A DNA stretch of 64,000 nucleotides from Roseivivax isoporae LMG 25204 (GTDB lineage: Bacteria > Pseudomonadota > Alphaproteobacteria > Rhodobacterales > Rhodobacteraceae), in assembly GCF_000521865.1 (NCBI RefSeq), contig NZ_JAME01000001.1, positions 1 through 64,000 of the forward strand, in the 5' to 3' direction. A model generated the notes under the pieces. The model had not been told where the DNA came from and ran no database searches. It saw only the letters and a list, made by a program, of their open reading frames with translations. The position numbers and the translations under genes were made by a program. Shown in pieces: positions 17,189 through 25,184 of the stretch. The stretch's first letter is position 1; each line of letters begins with the position of its first letter.

Positions 17189-18640
17189 ATGAACGATCAT
17201 GCCAACGTGTCCCGCGCCGACCTCCGGGTCCTCGACCACTGGATCGACGGCGCCTCGGAGAAACCGGCCGGCGGCGACTATCTCGAGGCCGTCAATCCGA
17301 CGACCGGCCTCGCGCATCTGCGCGTGGCCTCGGGGACGGCGGACGATGTCGCGCGGGCGGTGGCAGCCGCGCAGCGGGCCCGCGACGCGTGGCGCCGCCA
17401 CGTCGCCGCGGAGCGGGGGCGCCTGATGCTCGCGCTCGCTGCCGCGATCCGCGCCAACCGCGACCGCCTGGCCGAGATGGAATGCGCCGACAGCGGCAAG
17501 CCGGTCGCCGGCGCACTGGCCGAGATCGAGGGCAGCGCGCAGTATTTCGAGTTCTACGGCAGCCTCGTCTACCTGCCGTCGGGCGACGTGCTGGACGTCG
17601 CGCCCGACCAGCACGTGTTCACCCGGCGGGAACCCTACGGCGTGATCGGCGTCATCACCCCTTGGAACCTGCCGCTGAACCAGGCTGCCCGCGCCATCGC
17701 GCCCGCGCTCGCGGCCGGCAACGTGGTCGTCGCCAAGCCGTCCGAGATCACCTCGCAGACCACGATCGAGATGGCCCGCCTCGCGACCGAGGTCGGCTTT
17801 CCGGACGGCGTGATCAACATCGTCCTCGGCACCGGACCGGAGGTGGGCGAGGCCATCGTGCGCCACGACGCGGTGCGCAAGGTCGCCTTCACCGGCTCGG
17901 TCGGCGTGGGGCGCGCCATCGGCCGCATCGCGGCCGAACGGATCATTCCGCTGACGCTGGAGCTCGGCGGGAAATCGGCGAACATCGTCTTCGAGGACGC
18001 CGACCTCGACGTGGCCGCCGCCGAGGCGGTCAAGGGCTTCACCCTGAACGCGGGCCAGGTCTGCTCGGCAGGCACGCGCATCCTGGTGCAGCGCTCGATC
18101 TATTCCGAGTTCACCGAGAAACTGCGCGCCGAGGTCGCCAAGATCACGCCCGGAGACAATCTCGGGCCCATCATCACGCCCGCGCAGTTCCAGCGCGTGC
18201 AGGGCTATTTCAAGATCGCGCAGGAGGATGGCGCCCGTGTGCTGGCCGGCGGCAAGGTGGCCGAGGTGAAGGGGCAGGAAGGCGGCTTCTACATCGAGCC
18301 CACGATCTACGCCGATGTGGACAACGCCATGCGCATCGCGCAGGAGGAGGTCTTCGGCCCGGTGGGCGTGGCGATCCCCTTCGACACCGAGGAGGACGCG
18401 ATCCGCATCGCAAACGACAGCGAATACGGCCTGATCGGCACCTTGTGGAGCCGCGACATCAGCCGTGCGCTGCGTGTCGCCGACCGGATCGAGGCGGGTC
18501 AGATCTTTGTCAACGTCTGGAACACCATGTCCGTCCAGACCCCGTTCGGCGGCCACAAGAACTCGGGCTACGGCCGCGAGAAGGGGATCGAGGCGATCCA
18601 CCACTACTCGCACCTGAAGACGGTGACCGTGAAGATCTGA
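17189..18640 (+). CDS. Aldehyde dehydrogenase family protein (first copy)
   Basis: A 483-residue NAD(P)-dependent aldehyde dehydrogenase of usual length. The catalytic Cys292 lies in GQVCSAGTR, the general base Glu258 in LELGGKS, and the nucleotide-binding FTGSVGVG at about 235. Asn160 in PWNLP stabilises the thiohemiacetal. Similarity is to the betaine-aldehyde/aromatic aldehyde branch. A short RBS-like GGAG precedes the ATG. It is 35 bases after the GST and 34 bases before the second aldehyde dehydrogenase. Confidence 0.93.
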   Translation: MNDHANVSRADLRVLDHWIDGASEKPAGGDYLEAVNPTTGLAHLRVASGTADDVARAVAAAQRARDAWRRHVAAERGRLMLALAAAIRANRDRLAEMECADSGKPVAGALAEIEGSAQYFEFYGSLVYLPSGDVLDVAPDQHVFTRREPYGVIGVITPWNLPLNQAARAIAPALAAGNVVVAKPSEITSQTTIEMARLATEVGFPDGVINIVLGTGPEVGEAIVRHDAVRKVAFTGSVGVGRAIGRIAAERIIPLTLELGGKSANIVFEDADLDVAAAEAVKGFTLNAGQVCSAGTRILVQRSIYSEFTEKLRAEVAKITPGDNLGPIITPAQFQRVQGYFKIAQEDGARVLAGGKVAEVKGQEGGFYIEPTIYADVDNAMRIAQEEVFGPVGVAIPFDTEEDAIRIANDSEYGLIGTLWSRDISRALRVADRIEAGQIFVNVWNTMSVQTPFGGHKNSGYGREKGIEAIHHYSHLKTVTVKI

Positions 18641-18674
18641 CCGGCCGGGTCGCCGCAGGCAGGAGGACGCGGTC

Positions 18675-20153
18675 GTGAACGCCTTCGACAGAACCGGAAC
18701 CGCCGAGGCGGCGACCAGCCGGTCCGGGATATTCATCGACAACGAGTGGCGGCCCGCGGAGTCCGGCAAGACGCTCGACCTCGTCGAGCCGGCGACCGGC
18801 CGTCCCTTCGACCGGATCGCGGCCGGCAACGCCCGCGACGTCGACGCGGCGGTCGCGGCGGCGCGCCGGGCCTTCGACGGGGCCTGGGGACGCATCGCGG
18901 CCGTCGACCGCGGGCGCCTCCTGTCCCGCCTGGCCGCGCGTATCCGCGAGGCGGCCGGCGACCTCGCGGTGCTGGAGGCGCGCGATACCGGCAAGCCCCT
19001 CTCGCAGGCGCGCGCCGACCTCGACCTCTCGGCGCGCTATTTCGAGTTCTACGGCGGCGCGACCGACAAGGTGCACGGGCGCAGCATCCCCTACCAGCCC
19101 GGGACCCTTGCCCTCACCGAACGCGTGGCGCACGGGGTGACCGGCCACATCATCCCGTGGAACTACCCCGCGCAGATGGTGGGACGCACGCTGGCGCCCG
19201 CGCTCGCCATGGGCAACGCGACCGTCCTGAAACCCGCCGAGGATGCCTGCCTCACCGCGCTGCGCCTGGCCGAGCTCGCCCGCGACGCGGGCTTCCCGGC
19301 GGGGGCGATCAACGTGGTGCCCGGGCGGGGCGAGGTCGCGGGCGCCGCGCTCTCGCGCCATGCCGGCGTCGATTTCCTGTCCTTCACCGGCAGCCCGGAG
19401 GTCGGCACGCAGGTGCAGGTCGCGGCCGCGCGGCGGCATGCGGGCTGCGTGCTCGAACTGGGCGGCAAGTCTCCGCAGGTGGTGCTCGCCGATGCCGATC
19501 TCGACGCGGCGGTCCCGGTGATCGTCGCGTCCGTCGTGCAGAACGCCGGCCAGACCTGTTCGGCCGGGTCCCGCGTGCTCGTCGACGCGGCGATCGCCGG
19601 AACGCTCACCGAGCGGCTCGCCGCCGCCTTCGCCGCGCTCGTCGCGGGCCCGCCCGAGGCCGATCTCGACCTCGGGCCCCTCATCAACCTGAAGCAGAAG
19701 CGCAGGGTGGCGCGGTTCTGCGACCTCGCCTCGGCCGCGGACGTGCCGCTCGTGGCCGAGGGCCGCCTCGATCCGCGCGCGGACCCGGACGGCTTCTACG
19801 TCCTTCCGCGTCTCTACGGCCCGGTGCCGCGGGACCATCCGATGGCGCTGCAGGAAATCTTCGGGCCGGTGCTGTCGCTCCTGACCTTCACCGACGAGGA
19901 CGACGCGGTGCGGCTGGCCAACGGCACCGAATACGGCCTCGTCGCGGGCGTGTGGTCGCGGGATGGCGCCCGCGCGTTGCGCATCGGGCGGCGGATCGCC
20001 GCGGGCCAGGTGTTCATCAACGGCTACGGCTCGGGCGGCGGCGTCGAGCTGCCCTTCGGCGGCGTCGGAAAGTCGGGCCACGGGCGCGAGAAGGGCTACG
20101 AGGCGCTGTTCGAGTTCAGCGCGAGCCGCACCATCGTGATCGCCCACGGCTGA
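18675..20153 (+). CDS. Aldehyde dehydrogenase family protein (second copy)
   Basis: A 492-residue aldehyde dehydrogenase with catalytic Cys295 (GQTCSAGSR), Glu261 (LELGGKS), Asn163 (PWNYP) and FTGSPEVG near 237. It differs from the preceding copy in its N-terminal extension of about 15 residues and in substrate-pocket segments, so the pair probably act on different aldehydes or on the two ends of one molecule. The AGGAGGA site nine bases upstream supports ATG/M at 18675. It ends the SDR-GST-ALDH-ALDH operon; the next plus-strand gene (DUF533) has its own ribosome site after 113 bases and looks unrelated. Confidence 0.93.
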   Translation: MNAFDRTGTAEAATSRSGIFIDNEWRPAESGKTLDLVEPATGRPFDRIAAGNARDVDAAVAAARRAFDGAWGRIAAVDRGRLLSRLAARIREAAGDLAVLEARDTGKPLSQARADLDLSARYFEFYGGATDKVHGRSIPYQPGTLALTERVAHGVTGHIIPWNYPAQMVGRTLAPALAMGNATVLKPAEDACLTALRLAELARDAGFPAGAINVVPGRGEVAGAALSRHAGVDFLSFTGSPEVGTQVQVAAARRHAGCVLELGGKSPQVVLADADLDAAVPVIVASVVQNAGQTCSAGSRVLVDAAIAGTLTERLAAAFAALVAGPPEADLDLGPLINLKQKRRVARFCDLASAADVPLVAEGRLDPRADPDGFYVLPRLYGPVPRDHPMALQEIFGPVLSLLTFTDEDDAVRLANGTEYGLVAGVWSRDGARALRIGRRIAAGQVFINGYGSGGGVELPFGGVGKSGHGREKGYEALFEFSASRTIVIAHG

Positions 20154-20266
20154 TCCCGCCGGCGCCGCGGAACATCGTGCATGCGGCCGACGTTCTGGCG
20201 GGAAGGAGCGACCGCGCGAGGCTGGTCGCAGCTGTGCCCCGCGCGACGGGGCTGGAGGACGACGTC

Positions 20267-21025
20267 ATGAGCATGAAGCGGATTCTCGGCACGATGCTGG
20301 CCACCCGGATGGCGGGGCGGGGCCGCAGCAAGGGCGCCCTCGGGACCGCCTCCGCCCTCGGGCTGCTCGGCTCGCGGCGCCGCGTGCGGCGCGGGGGGAT
20401 GGGCTCGAAGCTCGGCCTCGCGGCGCTGGGCTACATGGCCTACCAAGCCTACCAGTCGCACCAGTCGAGCCAGGGCACCGCGTCGCGCGGCACCGGCGGG
20501 AGCGCCTCGCAGGGCTCCTCCGGCGGCGGCCTTTTCGACAAGGTGCGGGATGCCGCGAACGAGTTCCTGGGCGGCCCCGCCTCGCAGTCGCCGTCGCCGG
20601 CCTCTGCCGCGTCGGGTGCCCATGGCGGCGGCGTCGACGACGAGGATGTCCGCGCAGGGGAAGCGGCGGCCGAACGTTTCAGCGAGGACGAGGCGCTGCT
20701 GATGATCCGCGCCATGATCACCGCCGCCTACGCCGACGGGTCGCTGTCGCAGGAGGAACGCGGCCGCATCGTGCAGGCGATCAACGACGCGGATGCGACG
20801 CCCGACGAGCGGGCCATGATGGAGCGCGAGATCGCGAACCCCAGACCGCTCGACGAGCTGCTGACTCAGGTGGGCGACGAAGAGACGGCCGAGGAATTCT
20901 ACCTCGCGTCCCGCGCCGCCATCGACGGCGACAGCGAGGGGGACCGGCGGTACCTGCAGACCCTTCGCGACCGGCTCAACCTGTCGGCCGAGCAGGCCGA
21001 GGAGGCCGACGCCATCGCCTCCTGA
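20267..21025 (+). CDS. DUF533 (YebE-type) protein with TerB-like domain
   Basis: A 252-residue protein. A basic N-terminus (residues 1-50, RSRRRVRRGG) leads to a short hydrophobic segment (GSKLGLAALGYMAYQAY). A low-complexity Ser/Gly/Gln linker (about 65-120) follows. The C-terminal acidic helical DUF533 domain (EDEALLMIRAMITAAYADG to the end) resembles the TerB/DjlA fold. These proteins are probably anchored at the inner membrane; function is not established. The ATG at 20267 has GGAG nine bases upstream. A strong hairpin at 21049-21073 follows the stop and separates it from the convergent 347-aa gene. Confidence 0.82.
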   Translation: MSMKRILGTMLATRMAGRGRSKGALGTASALGLLGSRRRVRRGGMGSKLGLAALGYMAYQAYQSHQSSQGTASRGTGGSASQGSSGGGLFDKVRDAANEFLGGPASQSPSPASAASGAHGGGVDDEDVRAGEAAAERFSEDEALLMIRAMITAAYADGSLSQEERGRIVQAINDADATPDERAMMEREIANPRPLDELLTQVGDEETAEEFYLASRAAIDGDSEGDRRYLQTLRDRLNLSAEQAEEADAIAS

Positions 21026-21048
21026 ACTGCCGGGACCCCACCCGGACT

Positions 21049-21073
21049 GGCGCGCCCCCGTCAGGGGCGCGCC
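21049..21073. terminator. Bidirectional terminator-like hairpin between convergent genes
   Basis: Arms GGCGCGCCCC (21049-21058) and GGGGCGCGCC (21064-21073) with a five-base loop form a perfect stem between the DUF533 gene and the convergent 347-aa gene. There is no T-run, but the position fits termination in both directions. The arm sequence is the same 10-mer as in the hairpin at 14153-14182, with arms in reverse order. Confidence 0.65.
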
Positions 21074-21087
21074 TCGAGGCGGACCCG

Positions 21088-22131
21088 CTAGGCGCGGTTC
21101 GTGGTCATGTACTTGCCGACCTCGGGGTCCGGTTCGGCCACCTTCACCATCGTGTTGATGCTGACATGCGGCCACCGGATCGGCCCCGGCATGCCGTCGG
21201 GCCGCGGGATGAAGAAGTCCAGCATCACCACTTGCAGATACTGCATCCTGAGCAGGGTCGAGCCGTCGTCCTGCGCGATCTCCTGGATCCAGAACGTCGA
21301 CCTCATGCTCGCGGCGTTGGCTTCGCGCACGATGAAGGGGATGTTGACGATTCCCGCCTCCTCGAGCGTCGTGTCGAAATCGAGCACGGTGGTGCGCGTC
21401 ACGTTCAGCTGGTCGTTGCCCAGCCGCAGGAGCCGCGTGGCATCGAGAGGGTTGAACCCCGGGAAGCCCGGCACCTGCACCGGATCGACGGTGCCGGTGA
21501 AGACGTTGTCGCGGAAATGCTTGTACGGGGCGAGGTAGGGGCTGTTCTCGATGTCGGTGCCCACGCCCACGGCAAGCGCGGTCACCGTCTCGGGGATCGG
21601 GGCCAGGCCGTCGACGACCGCGCTGGTCCCGAGCCCGAGCGCCGAGTCGCCGTGCGGGATCGTGGCGAGGCGCCCGATGTCGATCCCGTTCGTCTCATGG
21701 CTGAGCATGTGCAGGAACAGCCCCGGCTCGTGGTGGATGGCGAGACCCGCACCGCCCGCCTCCCCGCTCTCGGGAAAGTCCGCGGCCGCCACCTGGTGGA
21801 TCGACTGCTGGTAGTCGAGCGTGACGATGCGCTGGTCCGTGGAATTGACGTCCGGGTCCAGCCGCACCCCGCGGTTCGGAACGCCCTTGTCGACCAGCGT
21901 GAACATCAGGCTCTCGTTGTACTGGTTCAGCAGCACCCGGAAGGGCGGTCGCGCACCCCCGAAAGGCAGCGCGATCATGTTCCAGCCGCGCCCGTCCTGC
22001 ACCCCCGGCGCCACCTCGGCATTCGTCCAGGTGCCCGGCAGCAGCTTGAACGGTCCGAGATCGTCGTCACCGGTCTGTGCCACCTCGATGTGGCGGCGTT
22101 CGTTTTTCTGATAGATCCGAGGACTGGCCAT
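21088..22131 (-). CDS. Unrecognised conserved-looking 347-residue protein
   Basis: I do not recognise the family with certainty. The soluble 347-residue sequence has no signal peptide or membrane helix. It is rich in beta-strand patterns with motifs LGPFKLLPGTW (residues about 25-35), FRVLLNQYNESLMF, HHEPGLFLHM near 155, RLATIPHGD near 175, and a Met/Phe-rich end (VVMLDFFIPRPDG). GTW after a short N-terminus and a barrel-like strand pattern recall lipocalin or heme-binding beta-barrel proteins; the HxPG and PHG histidines could be ligands. The ATG at 22131 has an excellent GGGAGG site; in-frame codons upstream lack one. It stands alone, convergent with DUF533. Confidence 0.7.
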   Translation of the reverse strand: MASPRIYQKNERRHIEVAQTGDDDLGPFKLLPGTWTNAEVAPGVQDGRGWNMIALPFGGARPPFRVLLNQYNESLMFTLVDKGVPNRGVRLDPDVNSTDQRIVTLDYQQSIHQVAAADFPESGEAGGAGLAIHHEPGLFLHMLSHETNGIDIGRLATIPHGDSALGLGTSAVVDGLAPIPETVTALAVGVGTDIENSPYLAPYKHFRDNVFTGTVDPVQVPGFPGFNPLDATRLLRLGNDQLNVTRTTVLDFDTTLEEAGIVNIPFIVREANAASMRSTFWIQEIAQDDGSTLLRMQYLQVVMLDFFIPRPDGMPGPIRWPHVSINTMVKVAEPDPEVGKYMTTNRA

Positions 22132-22812
22132 GCATCCCTCCCATGATGAATTTTCGTGAAGCACTTTCGTCCAATGCGAGAATCCTATCATCTTGGGGGT
22201 GATTGATCGACGTTCCGATCGCGCGGAACGCGTGACGTGCCGGCAGCGCCCGCGGCGGCTGCGCACAACGTGCGACCTGTTCGGAAGAGTGTCGAAAATC
22301 GAATGGCCACAAGGGCTTCGGGCGCGGGTTCCAAGCGCGTCAGGCGCACGCGGAACCGCGGACCGCGGGCGCCCTGTCCCGCCTGTCGGTTCGCCTCGGC
22401 CATTTCCTGCTGACGTAAGGGCAACCACTCCCTGCGCGGTCGCGTTCGCGGCGCCTCGGGCAACGAGGCGGCCGCCGGCGTGGCGAAGGTCCGCGTAGCG
22501 CCGTGCGGTCCCCGTCGGCCATCCGCGCCAGCACGTGGGCGTCGTTCTCGGACGTTGCCATCGCCCCTGCGCCCCGTGTGGGTCCCTCGGACCGTGTCGC
22601 GGTCAGGGACGGGTCAGGGCGATCGTGCCGCGCTCGCGCGGCTCAGCGTGCGGGGCCGCACGCGCACGAAGGCCGCCGCGAGTGAGGCGACGGCCTTCGG
22701 AAGCATCTCATGCGTCGACTACCAGGCATATGCTGTGAACGAGACGCCGTAGACCTGCTTCCATGTACTTAGCATAACACGGATCGGACCGAGTCGCTTG
22801 TCACGAATCCGG
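22132..22812. other. Gene-poor 681-base stretch
   Basis: No frame here shows convincing coding character. The minus-strand frame from 22561 starts like a sigma-70-family or ECF regulator (VLARMADGDRTALR) and then loses sense, so a decayed gene fragment is possible. A 13-bp hairpin (22667-22699) and an AT-richer patch (22760-22790) are the only other structures. The stretch presumably holds the promoter of the 347-aa gene (near 22140-22200) and the terminator of the SurA-N-like gene. Confidence 0.45.
22667..22699. terminator. Hairpin downstream of the SurA-N-like gene
   Basis: Arms CGAAGGCCGCCGC (22667-22679) and GCGACGGCCTTCG (22687-22699) pair with one mismatch around a seven-base loop. No T-run is present on either strand. 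It lies about 115 bases past the stop at 22813 and may end that minus-strand message. Confidence 0.5.
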
Positions 22813-23526
22813 TCACCGGTCCGCGGTGTCGCCGTCGGTGGTCTCCTGCTTCGATCCGGCGTTCGCGGGATCGGTACCGGCAGCGCGTGGCTCGCCGTCG
22901 GGGCCGTAGAACACGATCCGCGTGCCCTCCTGCAGCTCGCTCTGCAGCTGTCCGTAGGCCTCCTGGCGCAGCTGGTTCTCGATCTGCGGCCGGACATCCT
23001 CGAGCGGCGGGATTTCGGCGTCGGCGTTCGCCTTGATCTCCTCGTAGGTGGACCGGACCGCCTCGTCGGTGACCGCGCCGTCGAGCTCGCGCTGCAGGAA
23101 GACGCGCACCATGGCATCTTCCTCGCGCATGCGCGCGTCTTCCTCGACGGCGGCCTGCACCTCCTCGTCCTCCGACAGGCCGGCCTCGGCGGCGGCGGCG
23201 AGGACGAGTTCGTGCATGATGAGCTGCTCGACCGCCATCGGGATCAGCGTCTCCGCCGGCTGCTGGCGCATGCGCTCGGGCATCGCCTGGATCATCGCCA
23301 TGACGTCGGCCTGCGTGATGTCGGCGTCGTCGACGCTGGCGATCCGCGCCTCGGGGTCAATCTGTCCCTCCGCGCCCGGCGCGCCTTGGGAGCTTGCGGT
23401 GGTGTCCTGGTTCTGGCGGGTGTCGGGGGCCTCGGCCGCACCGTCCTGCGACTGGGCGAAGGCGGCGGAGGTCAGGGCGATCGCCGCGGCTGCGGCGGAG
23501 GTCGTGAGGCGCGTCGCGAAACGCAT
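22813..23526 (-). CDS. Periplasmic SurA-N-domain-like protein without recognisable PPIase domain
   Basis: A 237-residue exported protein. The signal peptide covers residues 1-24 (TSAAAAAIALTSAAFAQ), followed by an acidic, low-complexity stretch. Residues about 60-165 (DADITQADVMAMIQAM, PMAVEQLIMHELVLAAAAEAGL, EEDAMVRVFLQREL, VTDEAVRSTYEEI) match the helical N-terminal chaperone domain of SurA/PrsA-type peptidyl-prolyl isomerases. The C-terminal helix LEDVRPQIENQLRQEAY follows directly. The parvulin domain that normally sits between is absent. Start at 23526 is set by the signal peptide and an AGGAGA site six bases upstream. It probably acts as an outer-membrane or periplasmic holdase; this is inferred from the family. 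Confidence 0.78.
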   Translation of the reverse strand: MRFATRLTTSAAAAAIALTSAAFAQSQDGAAEAPDTRQNQDTTASSQGAPGAEGQIDPEARIASVDDADITQADVMAMIQAMPERMRQQPAETLIPMAVEQLIMHELVLAAAAEAGLSEDEEVQAAVEEDARMREEDAMVRVFLQRELDGAVTDEAVRSTYEEIKANADAEIPPLEDVRPQIENQLRQEAYGQLQSELQEGTRIVFYGPDGEPRAAGTDPANAGSKQETTDGDTADR

Positions 23527-23573
23527 GGGGTGTCTCCTGTGGTGATTGCCGTCTGCAGGACCAACAGGTGCGG

Positions 23574-23598
23574 CTGCCCGACGTTCCATGTCGGGCAG
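23574..23598 (-). terminator. Hairpin terminator after the spermidine-synthase-like gene
   Basis: Arms CTGCCCGAC (23574-23582) and GTCGGGCAG (23590-23598) form a perfect 9-bp stem with a seven-base loop, 20 bases beyond the stop at 23618 and before the SurA-N-like gene. No strong T-run is visible. Confidence 0.6.
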
Positions 23599-23617
23599 GC
23601 CCGCGCACCTCGCGGCG

Positions 23618-25102
23618 CTACCGGTGGCCGACCCAGCCGCGGTCGTCGGTGAAGGCCCGCGCCGGCGCCGGACGGTAGCGCGCGTAGCCCTCGGGCAGCG
23701 TGTCGAGCGCCGCGAGCGGCGTGCGGGAGGCGGCCAGGAGGACGTTGCCGCGCCCGCGCGCGCTTGTCGGTCCGCGGACCGCCACCACGTGCGGGTAGAG
23801 CCCGTCGAGGATCGCGTGGACCCCGCGCGCGAGGGGGCCGTCGGGTGCGTCGATGAGATTGACGTAAACCGGGCCTGCGACGATCTCGCGCAGCCGCGCG
23901 TAGGTCTCGACGGTGACGAGGTGGGCGGGCACCGACCCGGACGAGAACGCGTCCATCACCGCCGCGTCGAAGCGTCGGCTGGTCTCGTTCAGGTAGACCC
24001 GGCCGTCCGCGTGCACGATGCCGAGCCGGCCTGACGACGGTTCGGTTCCGTCCGCATCGTAGCCGGTCCGGTCGATCATTGCCGAGGCTGCGGGCATGTG
24101 GGCCTGCACGACCTGCGTCACCAGCGGGTCGATCTCCACCGCGACCGCCTGCGCCTCGGGCCGCGCCGCGAGGAGCCGCGTGGGCAGGGTGTACCCGCCG
24201 ACGCCCACGAAGAGCACGTCCGGATCGGCCCCGAGGTCGCGGTCGAGCCGCGCCCAGAGCCATCGCGTGTAGGAGAGGGCGAGCGCGCCGTCCGCGGCCG
24301 CCGGATCGCCTGCGCGCGGCACCCGTTCGGCCGCCTGTTCGGTGCCGTCGGACAGCAGCCGGACCATGCCGCCGGTGCGCAGGACATGCAGGCAGGACAG
24401 GCCGGATTCGTACATGCAGGCGGGGGTGCCGACGACGCCCGCGAAGGCGACGAAGGCCGCGGCGGCGACCGTCACGACCGGGCGCGGGCCCGTCCCGTCG
24501 CTGGAACCCCCGGCGCCGTCGCCCGGCGGGGGCCGGCGCAGGAAGGGCAGGCAGAGCAGGCACACCGCGCCGCAGGCCGCGAACGTGGCCGTCGAGCCGA
24601 TGAGCGGCAACGCGACGAAGCCCGCGAGGATCGCGCCCACGATCGCGCCCACCGACCCCGCGGCGAGGACGATTCCGAGCGACGATCCCTCGCGCCCGGG
24701 TCGCGCCTCGACCGCGAGCTTGGCGAGGTAGGGCGAGGGCAGCGTCACGGTGACGGAAGCCGGGAAGAAGGTGACGAAGACGCTGAGCAGCATGCCCCCG
24801 GTGCCGCGCGCCCCGGATGCGTGCACGAGCCCGAGCAGCGTCGGCGAGAGCGCCATCAGGACCGCCGTCGCCACCAGCGCATTGCGCACGGTGCCGGCGG
24901 CCGCGGCGCGCGGACGCTCCGCCACGAAGCCGCCGAACGCGCTGCCGAGCGAGAACCCCGCGAGCACGGTCGCGATGACCGCGGTCCAGGTCAGGAGCGA
25001 GGTGCCGAAGAACGGCGCGAGCACCCGGCCCGCGGCGATCTCGTAGGTCAGACCCACGCCCGACAGGACGAGGATCAGCGCGATGGCGATCGGGAACCGG
25101 AT
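23618..25102 (-). CDS. Membrane-fused spermidine synthase-like protein (start codon uncertain)
   Basis: About 494 residues. The N-terminal half has six to seven hydrophobic helices (FPIAIALILVLSGVGLTYEI, then RVLAPFFGTSLLTWTAVIA and so on), as in fused MFS/spermidine synthases. The C-terminal half is a Rossmann aminopropyltransferase-like domain: VLFVGVGGYTLP, VAVEIDPLV, VHADGRVYL and VMDAFSSGSVPAHLVT. No ATG or GTG lies near the expected N-terminus. A strong AAGGGAGG site is followed five bases later by ATC (25102-25100), which I use as provisional start; CTG codons upstream are alternatives. Family members act as polyamine synthases or have unknown small-molecule transferase roles. It lies 82 bases after dhaKL, apparently unrelated to the tetritol pathway. 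Confidence 0.8.
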   Translation of the reverse strand: MRFPIAIALILVLSGVGLTYEIAAGRVLAPFFGTSLLTWTAVIATVLAGFSLGSAFGGFVAERPRAAAAGTVRNALVATAVLMALSPTLLGLVHASGARGTGGMLLSVFVTFFPASVTVTLPSPYLAKLAVEARPGREGSSLGIVLAAGSVGAIVGAILAGFVALPLIGSTATFAACGAVCLLCLPFLRRPPPGDGAGGSSDGTGPRPVVTVAAAAFVAFAGVVGTPACMYESGLSCLHVLRTGGMVRLLSDGTEQAAERVPRAGDPAAADGALALSYTRWLWARLDRDLGADPDVLFVGVGGYTLPTRLLAARPEAQAVAVEIDPLVTQVVQAHMPAASAMIDRTGYDADGTEPSSGRLGIVHADGRVYLNETSRRFDAAVMDAFSSGSVPAHLVTVETYARLREIVAGPVYVNLIDAPDGPLARGVHAILDGLYPHVVAVRGPTSARGRGNVLLAASRTPLAALDTLPEGYARYRPAPARAFTDDRGWVGHR

Positions 25103-25184
25103 GGAAGCCTCCCTTGCGTTGCCCGGCGCCAGATAGTCCGTTCGCCGCGTCGCGCGACGGGATACGCGTCCGGCGTCCGGGGGT

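Noticed and set aside
22719-22775. Minus-strand 18-codon ORF (ATG at 22775) ending in an aromatic-rich peptide
   Set aside because: No ribosome-binding site, no conserved neighbour and no promoter I can defend. Chance is likely.
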